From: an uncultured Oscillospiraceae bacterium
Lineage (GTDB): Bacteria > Bacillota > Clostridia > Oscillospirales > Oscillospiraceae
Reading direction: 5' to 3'
DNA length: 44,243 nucleotides
Assembly: GCA_910584395.1 (NCBI GenBank)
Contig: CAJUAS010000010.1
Location: forward strand, 1 to 44,243
The position numbers and the translations under genes were made by a program. The notes beneath the pieces are model-generated. The model made no database searches. It was not told the DNA's origin and was given only the letters and a program-made list of their open reading frames with translations. Numbering within the stretch: the stretch's first letter is position 1; every line of letters starts with the position of its first letter. Below are positions 39,202-44,243 of the stretch, one piece after another.

Positions 39202-40014
39202 GTGGAAAGCGCCAAGCTGAAAAACATTATCCTGCTGATCCTTGTCATCACTAACCTGCTTCTGGGCCTGCTAATGGTCGTTCAGGGAGTCACCAGCCGC
39301 CAACGGCAAAACCAGCTTCTGCTGGACGCCGTCACCCTGCTGGGAGACCGGGGCATCGCCGTTGACCCGGATGTGATCCCCCGCGCCGACTTCCCCTCCC
39401 CCATGACGCTGGAGCGGGACAACGACTGGGAGGAGAAAATGTTCGCCGGGCTTTTGGGCGACAGCCTCACCTCCACCCAGCGCGGTTTGGTATCCTACTA
39501 CGAAAGCGATCTGGGCCGGGCCGAGGCGCGGGAGGACGGCAGCTTCACCGTCTTTTTTGCCGACGGTGCTCTCCCGCTGGACGGGCAAAGCGTCCGCAGC
39601 CACGGTCTTGCCGCCCTCAAACGCATGGGCATCGACGCCGTCCCCACTTCCGCCGATGGGGACACGCTGGAGACGGTGCAGCTTCTGGGCGGCTCGCCCG
39701 TATTCTCCTGCACCGCTGTTCTGCGCTACGAAAACGGCGCGCTGGCCGAGATCAGCGGCACGCGCCTCATGGGCGTCCCCGCCGTTGACTCCTCCCAGAC
39801 CGCGCCTCTCTCCACCGCCACTCTGCTCCTGCGCTTCCGCTCCGGCATCATAGAATCCGGCGATGCCTGCTCCGCCATTTTATCCGCCACCCAAGGGTAT
39901 ATCCTCTCCTCCGGCTCTGCCGGACGGACACGCCTCACCCCCGTGCTTCAGCTGGAGACGGACACCAGTCTCTATCTGGTGGACGCCCTGACCGGAGCGC
40001 TCAATCGGGAGTGA
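39202..40014 (+). CDS. WalI/YycI-like regulator of WalK
   Basis: The 270 residues: a membrane helix (about 8-28, KNIILLILVITNLLLGLLMV) followed by an extracytoplasmic domain rich in short beta segments, with the coiled-coil stretch SRQRQNQLLLDAV after the membrane. YycI and YycH share a fold; here the call relies on position and topology, with NIILLILVITNLLL being characteristic. Translation starts at GTG 39202, six bases after walH, with AAGGGAGG nine bases upstream. Confidence 0.78.
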   Translation: MESAKLKNIILLILVITNLLLGLLMVVQGVTSRQRQNQLLLDAVTLLGDRGIAVDPDVIPRADFPSPMTLERDNDWEEKMFAGLLGDSLTSTQRGLVSYYESDLGRAEAREDGSFTVFFADGALPLDGQSVRSHGLAALKRMGIDAVPTSADGDTLETVQLLGGSPVFSCTAVLRYENGALAEISGTRLMGVPAVDSSQTAPLSTATLLLRFRSGIIESGDACSAILSATQGYILSSGSAGRTRLTPVLQLETDTSLYLVDALTGALNRE

Positions 40015-40048
40015 AACGCAAAAATTTTTCAAAATTTGCATTTTATGC

Positions 40049-40076
40049 TTGTTTTTCCCGTAAGTTGTGTTATACT
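40049..40076 (+). promoter_or_regulatory. Probable promoter of murA
   Basis: TTGTTT (40049-40054), 16-bp spacer, TATACT (40071-40076). It gives an untranslated leader of about 140 bases. An AT-rich imperfect inverted repeat (GCAAAAATTTTT / AAAATTTGC) just upstream may end the wal transcript. Confidence 0.6.
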
Positions 40077-40223
40077 GTATGTGGTATTTGGGCACACTGA
40101 CCCTGCCATCTTTCTTTTGACGACAACTTCGCCGCATAGTTCCCCCCTTGTCCGGCGTTTTTTCGGGAGTCTGCGGTAGATTAGCCAGACCTTACGAGGT
40201 CTTGGATATAGAGGGTTTTAACA
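40077..40223 (+). other. murA leader with hairpins
   Basis: The 147-base gap between the -10 box and murA holds two possible structures. CGCCG (40130-40134) pairs with CGGCG (40153-40157) over an 18-base loop, directly followed by TTTTTT (40158-40163), which is terminator-like but weak. AGACCT (40187-40192) pairs with AGGTCT (40197-40202) over loop TACG, and lies nine bases before the GAGGG binding site. I recognise no riboswitch class. Confidence 0.4.
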
Positions 40224-41519
40224 TTGACAAAATATGTGATCACCGGTGGAAAACCACTATATGGCACCATCGATATCAGCGGCGCGAAGAATGCCGCTGT
40301 GGCGATTATTCCCGCTGCTTTGCTTGTAGACGGCGTTTGCCGCATTGAAAATATTCCCCAGATCAGCGACGTGACCCTTATTTTGAATATTTTGCAGGAT
40401 TTGGGCGCGGAGGTGCGGACGGTAAACCGCACCACCGTGGATATCGACTGCTCCCACATTCGCAACCAACCTGTCCCCTATCAGCTGGCCCGGAAGATCC
40501 GCGCCAGCTATTATCTGATCGGCGCGCTTTTGAGCCGTTTCGGCTCTGCCCAAGTGCCCCCTCCCGGCGGCTGCGATCTGGGCGGCCGCCCCATCGACCA
40601 GCACATCAAGGGCTTCACCGCCATGGGTGCGGATGTGGACGTGCGCGGCGGCTATATCCACGCCACCGCCCGGGACGGACGGCTGAAAGGCTCGCAGGTC
40701 TACTTGGACATCGTCTCAGTGGGCGCGACTATGAATATTATGCTGGCCGCCACGCTGGCCGATGGCCTCACCATTATCGAAAACGCCGCAAAAGAACCTC
40801 ATATCGTGGATCTGGCCAACTTTTTGAACTCCATGGGCGCAGACATTATGGGTGCGGGCACTGATGTCATCAAGATCCGCGGGGTAGATCGTCTGGCCGG
40901 CGGCACATACTCCATTATTCCCGACCAGATCGAAGCGGGCACCTATATGGCCGCCGTGGCGGCCGCCGGCGGGCAGGTGCGAATCCACAACATTATCCCC
41001 AAGCATCTGGAGTGCATCACCGCAAAGCTTCAGGAGATGGGGGTCAGCGTGGTGGAGGACGGCGATGATTTAGTGGTCTCCCGCCGGGGCGCGCTCAACC
41101 GCGCCAACGTCAAAACCATGCCCTATCCCGGCTTCCCCACCGATATGCAGCCTCAGATCGCCGCCGTTTTGTGCTTGGCGCAGGGCACCAGTGTGCTCAC
41201 TGAGGGCGTTTGGGACAACCGTTACCGCTATGTGGACGAGTTCCGCCGTCTGGGCGCACAGATCCAAGTGGACGGCAAGGTGGCGGTCATCGAAGGGGTC
41301 AGCCAGCTCACCGGTGCGCCGGTGCGTGCCTGCGACCTGCGGGCGGGCGCGGCGTTGGTCATTGCCGGCCTCGCCGCTCACGGCGTCACCGAGATCGACT
41401 CCATTTACCATATCGAGCGCGGCTATGAGGACATCGTCCGCAAGCTCACCGGCGTGGGCGCGGATATCAAGGTGGTCATCACCCCCGACCAAGAGGAGGC
41501 GCAGCCCAACGTGGGCTGA
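40224..41519 (+). CDS. murA: UDP-N-acetylglucosamine 1-carboxyvinyltransferase
   Basis: First committed step of peptidoglycan synthesis: transfers enolpyruvate from PEP to UDP-GlcNAc. The 431 residues open TKYVITGGKPLYGTIDISGAKNAA, with the catalytic cysteine at C117 in PPGGCDLGGRPID (fosfomycin-sensitive form), and NYTLVG-like VDIVSVGATMNIMLAATLA and GYPGFPTDMQPQ-type PYPGFPTDMQPQ motifs. It starts at TTG 40224, with GAGGG eight bases upstream and no ATG in frame nearby. It sits inside the wal block, between walI and walJ, where Bacillus has no murA. Confidence 0.96.
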   Translation: MTKYVITGGKPLYGTIDISGAKNAAVAIIPAALLVDGVCRIENIPQISDVTLILNILQDLGAEVRTVNRTTVDIDCSHIRNQPVPYQLARKIRASYYLIGALLSRFGSAQVPPPGGCDLGGRPIDQHIKGFTAMGADVDVRGGYIHATARDGRLKGSQVYLDIVSVGATMNIMLAATLADGLTIIENAAKEPHIVDLANFLNSMGADIMGAGTDVIKIRGVDRLAGGTYSIIPDQIEAGTYMAAVAAAGGQVRIHNIIPKHLECITAKLQEMGVSVVEDGDDLVVSRRGALNRANVKTMPYPGFPTDMQPQIAAVLCLAQGTSVLTEGVWDNRYRYVDEFRRLGAQIQVDGKVAVIEGVSQLTGAPVRACDLRAGAALVIAGLAAHGVTEIDSIYHIERGYEDIVRKLTGVGADIKVVITPDQEEAQPNVG

Positions 41520-41551
41520 CCCCGGACGGCCGGATATTTCATAGGAGACAG

Positions 41552-41578
41552 GCGGCGGCGTTGGCCGCCGCTTTCTTT
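41552..41578 (+). terminator. Terminator after murA
   Basis: GCGGCGGC (41552-41559) pairs with GCCGCCGC (41564-41571) around GTTG, followed by TTTCTTT. The walJ gene begins 22 bases later with no clear promoter, so read-through is likely. Confidence 0.75.
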
Positions 41579-41600
41579 GTCTCGGCGAAAGGAGCGTTCC

Positions 41601-42371
41601 ATGCGTCTCACCATCTTTGCCAGCGGCTCTACGGGGAACTGTGCTCTGGTCTCCCAAGGCGACACCCATCTTCTGTTGGACGCAGGGTTGTCCGCCCGGC
41701 GCATTACTGCCGCTCTGTCTGGGTGCGGCCTGACGCCGGGCGACCTTTCCGGCTGTCTCATCACCCACACCCACGCCGACCATATCGCAGGGCTTGCCAC
41801 CCTCACCAAGCATTACTCTCTCCCTCTTTACGCCACCCCTCCCGCAGGCCGCCAGCTTGCCTACCGTCTGCCGGTAGACCACCTGCTCCATCCGCTGGAG
41901 CCGTCCGGCAGCCACGCCATCGGCTCGATTACCGTGCGCCCCATCCCCACCAGCCATGACGCGCCCGGTTCGGCGGGCTACCGCCTCACCGCCCCCGACG
42001 GCCGCTCTGCCTGTCTGATCACCGATCTGGGGGTCATCACTCCGGAGGTGGAGGAGGGGATCTGCGGGGTGGACGCCGCCATGATCGAATGCAACCACGA
42101 TCCCGACTGCCTCCAAAACGGCCCATACCCTTACTACTTAAAAGCCCGCATCGCCGGCCCGCAGGGCCACCTCTCCAACGCAGACGGCGCAAGGCTTTGC
42201 GCCCTGTGCGCCGAGAGCGGCGCCCACACCGTGGTTCTGGCCCACCTGTCCCGGGAGAACAATTCCCCCGCTCTGGCCCGGGCCGCCGTCTCTCAGGCGG
42301 TGGAGGGCTTGCAGTCTGTGCGGTTGGAGGTCGCTCCCGTTTTGTGCGACGGTCTTTTGGTCGAGGTGTAA
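41601..42371 (+). CDS. walJ: MBL-fold metallohydrolase, WalJ/YycJ type
   Basis: The 256 residues begin LTIFASGSTGNCALVSQGDTHLLLDAG, the YycJ signature, and carry the metal motif THTHADH (H56, H58, D60, H61), further histidines at PTSHDAPGSAGY and ECNHD, and VLAHLSRENN. YycJ/WalJ has 5' exonuclease activity in some Bacilli and links cell-wall and DNA metabolism; substrate here is inferred from the family. AAAGGAG precedes ATG 41601. It is followed two bases later by rlmH. Confidence 0.93.
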   Translation: MRLTIFASGSTGNCALVSQGDTHLLLDAGLSARRITAALSGCGLTPGDLSGCLITHTHADHIAGLATLTKHYSLPLYATPPAGRQLAYRLPVDHLLHPLEPSGSHAIGSITVRPIPTSHDAPGSAGYRLTAPDGRSACLITDLGVITPEVEEGICGVDAAMIECNHDPDCLQNGPYPYYLKARIAGPQGHLSNADGARLCALCAESGAHTVVLAHLSRENNSPALARAAVSQAVEGLQSVRLEVAPVLCDGLLVEV

Positions 42372-42373
42372 CC

Positions 42374-42856
42374 ATGACGCATATTGATTTGATTTGTGTG
42401 GGAAAGCTGAAAGAAAAATTTTACGCCGACGCGGTGGCCGAGTACCAAAAGCGGCTCTCCGCCTACTGCAAGCTGAACATCGTAGAGCTGCCAGAAGAAA
42501 AGCTGCCCCAAAACCCCTCAAAGGCGCTCATTGACGCGGCCCTCACCAAAGAGGCCGCGGCCATCCGCGCCAAGCTCCCGCCCCGCGCCCGAACGGTGGC
42601 CCTGTGCATCGAAGGACAGCTTCTCTCCAGTCAGGAGCTTGCCAAGCGGCTTCTCATCTGGGAGACCGGCCCGACCAACCGGCTTTGCTTTCTCATCGGC
42701 GGCTCGTACGGTCTGGAAGAGGGGCTGAAACACGAGGCGCAGGTGCGCCTCAGTATGTCCCCCATGACCTTCCCCCACCACTTGGCCCGGGTGATGCTTT
42801 TAGAGCAGCTCTACCGGGGCTTTAAGATCAACGAAGGAAGCCCCTATCACAAGTAG
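42374..42856 (+). CDS. rlmH: 23S rRNA pseudouridine-1915 N3-methyltransferase
   Basis: SPOUT-class methyltransferase acting on the decoding-proximal helix 69. The 160 residues begin IDLICVGKLKEKFYADAVAEY, with the SAM-knot motifs ALCIEGQLLSSQELA, FLIGGSYGLEEGL and LSMSPMTFPHHLARVMLLEQLYRGFKI near the C terminus, all hallmark RlmH. ATG 42374 lies two bases after walJ, with GAGGTG upstream. The pairing yycJ...rlmH is the Bacillus order (minus htrA). Confidence 0.97.
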   Translation: MTHIDLICVGKLKEKFYADAVAEYQKRLSAYCKLNIVELPEEKLPQNPSKALIDAALTKEAAAIRAKLPPRARTVALCIEGQLLSSQELAKRLLIWETGPTNRLCFLIGGSYGLEEGLKHEAQVRLSMSPMTFPHHLARVMLLEQLYRGFKINEGSPYHK

Positions 42857-42891
42857 GCGCTTCCTTTTTGGCGCAAACAGCCAAATAGCCC

Positions 42892-42921
42892 TTGAATCCC
42901 GCCCCGCTCCTGTGGTATAAT
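42892..42921 (+). promoter_or_regulatory. Sigma-A promoter of phosphosugar mutase gene
   Basis: TTGAAT (42892-42897), 18-bp spacer, TATAAT (42916-42921), 33 bases before the ATG. No terminator for the rlmH transcript is visible between. Confidence 0.72.
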
Positions 42922-42954
42922 TTCTATATTAGAATGAAAATGGGAGGTTTTGTT

Positions 42955-44243
42955 ATGTCCTATCGTGATACCTATGAACAGTGGCTCGCGTCCCCTGCTC
43001 TGGACGCCGCCGAGAAGGCTGAGCTTGAGGGCATCCGCGGGGATGAAAAGGAGATCGAATCCCGCTTTTTTGCCCCCCTTGATTTTGGCACGGCCGGTCT
43101 CCGGGGCACGATGTGCGTGGGCCTGCACCAGATGAACCGCCATGTGATCCGTCACGCCACCCAAGCCTTTGCCGAGGTCATTCTGGCCGAAGGCCCGGAG
43201 GCGGCCAAGCGGGGGGTGGCCGTCTGCCACGACTGCCGCAACCATGGCCGGGAGTTTGCCGAGGAGGTCTGCGCCGTCATGGCGGGCAACGGCATCCCCA
43301 CCCGTATTTTTGAAGCCCTGCGCCCCACCCCTGAGGTGTCTTTTGCCGTGCGGGAGTACGGCTGCATTGCCGGGGTAAACGTCACCGCCAGCCACAACCC
43401 CAAGGAGTACAACGGCTACAAGGTCTACTGGGCGGACGGCGCCCAGCTCCCGCCCCAGCACGCCGACGCCATCGCCAAGAAGATGGCGGAGCTGGATGTG
43501 TTTGCCTGCGTCAAGCGCATGGATTATCAGGAGGCGCTGAACAAGGGTCTGGTGACCATCATGGGCGAAGAGACCGACGAAAAGTTTCTGGAAAATGTGA
43601 TGGCTCAAGCCACCGACAAGGCCGTGGTCGCCAAGGTGGCGGACAAATTCAAGATGGTCTACACTCCCTTCCACGGCACGGGCCACAAGCTGATCCCCGA
43701 AGCTCTCAAGCGGCTGGGCATGAAGCACGTGATCTGCGTCCCCGAACAGATGAAGATCGACGGTGACTTCCCCACTGTGGTCTCCCCCAACCCGGAGAAT
43801 CCGGAGGGCTTTGCTCTGGCGGTGGAGCTGGCCAACAAGGAGGGCGCGGACTTTATTCTGGGCAGCGACCCTGACGCCGACCGCGTGGGCCTCATGGTGC
43901 GGGGCAAGGACGGCAAGTTCATCGTCCTCTCCGGCAACCAGACCGGCGTTTTGATGCTGGACTACGTCATCGGGGCAAAGAAGCGCATGGGCGTTTTGCC
44001 CGCCAACGCCACCGCCCTGAAAACCATCGTCACCACCGAAATGGCCCGCAAGGTCTGCGAGGTCAACGGGGTCGCGATGTTCGACACCTTCACCGGCTTT
44101 AAGTTCATGGCCGAGAAAAAGAACGCCCTGGAGGCCAGCGGCGAAGGGAAGGTCATCTTCTCCTACGAGGAGAGCTACGGCTATATGCTGGGCGACTATG
44201 TCCGGGACAAGGACGCGGTCACCGCCTCCCTTGTGGCCACCGA
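42955..44243 (+). CDS. Phospho-sugar mutase (phosphoglucomutase/phosphomannomutase), partial
   Basis: The open frame runs off the right edge after about 429 codons (typical full length 560-580). Domain I carries the phosphoserine loop NVTASHNPKEYNG (S146), domain II the metal loop GSDPDADRVG (D305, D307, D309), and domain III a FTGFKFMAEK-type sugar-specificity segment and SYEESYGYMLGDYVRDKD. This matches the PgcA-like phosphoglucomutase group of Firmicutes, which interconverts glucose-1- and glucose-6-phosphate. GGGAGG lies seven bases before ATG 42955. Confidence 0.93.
   Translation, partial: MSYRDTYEQWLASPALDAAEKAELEGIRGDEKEIESRFFAPLDFGTAGLRGTMCVGLHQMNRHVIRHATQAFAEVILAEGPEAAKRGVAVCHDCRNHGREFAEEVCAVMAGNGIPTRIFEALRPTPEVSFAVREYGCIAGVNVTASHNPKEYNGYKVYWADGAQLPPQHADAIAKKMAELDVFACVKRMDYQEALNKGLVTIMGEETDEKFLENVMAQATDKAVVAKVADKFKMVYTPFHGTGHKLIPEALKRLGMKHVICVPEQMKIDGDFPTVVSPNPENPEGFALAVELANKEGADFILGSDPDADRVGLMVRGKDGKFIVLSGNQTGVLMLDYVIGAKKRMGVLPANATALKTIVTTEMARKVCEVNGVAMFDTFTGFKFMAEKKNALEASGEGKVIFSYEESYGYMLGDYVRDKDAVTASLVAT

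Noticed and set aside
1..44243. Mobile elements, prophage or genomic island
   Set aside because: No integrase, transposase, phage gene, attachment-site duplication or composition shift was seen.

Overview
The window is a GC-rich chromosomal stretch of a Gram-positive anaerobe, most likely a member of the Oscillospiraceae (Clostridia; the Flavonifractor/Oscillibacter/Intestinimonas kind). The basis is the strong G/C third-position bias, strong AGGAGG-type ribosome binding sites, sigma-A promoters with 17-bp spacers, a six-subunit RNF complex, an S-layer-homology protein, a DUF4250 gene and a Wal-type two-component operon. I see no phage, transposon, integrase, CRISPR array or rRNA. Genus-level assignment is inference.

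Layout. 1-1000: divergent tRNA-Val(GAC) and tRNA-Arg(CCT), then an SLH-repeat secreted protein. 1000-4400 (minus): ilvB-ilvN-ilvC. 4460-10200 (plus): rnfCDGEAB followed by a greA-type gene. 10200-11860 (minus): an isolated eutH-eutQ pair. 11990-15250 (plus): leuC-leuD-(TfoX-like)-leuB. 15250-16320: PadR regulator plus DUF2812 membrane protein under a promoter containing a perfect inverted repeat. 16360-17480 (minus): four-helix-bundle protein, ArsC/Spx-like protein, tRNA-Ser(CGA). 17525-21645 (minus): ylxM-ffh-rpsP-khpA-rimM-trmD, in which trmD is fused to a GNAT acetyltransferase and a strong terminator-like hairpin sits between khpA and rimM. 21790-26317 (minus): xpaC, a small membrane protein, telA, a TPM-domain protein with an Arg/Gly-rich repeat tail, and a DUF975 membrane protein with a Pro/Ala/Glu repeat tail. 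26477-29255 (plus): threonine ammonia-lyase, a GC-rich structured spacer, rpe-recR. 29336-34235 (minus): cupin, a short DUF4250 gene that has not been called because of its size, alaS, and an orphan radical SAM protein. 34313-42856 (plus): HIT hydrolase, ADP-ribose-type Nudix hydrolase, walR-walK-walH-walI, murA, walJ, rlmH. 42955-end: phosphosugar mutase, cut by the window edge.

How the genes fit together. Branched-chain amino acid synthesis is spread over three units (ilvBNC, leuCDB, ilvA); ilvD and leuA are not in the window. RNF couples ferredoxin:NAD+ redox chemistry to an ion gradient, as expected for an anaerobe. The SRP/S16/tRNA-modification operon and the Wal/MurA/RlmH block are conserved Gram-positive housekeeping loci with local twists. 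Nothing here is clearly a wholly new system; the most unusual items are the TrmD-GNAT fusion, the XpaC/TelA/TPM/DUF975 envelope cluster with its repeat tails, the hairpin inside the trmD operon, and a palindromic repeat that provides the stop codon of the DUF4250 gene.
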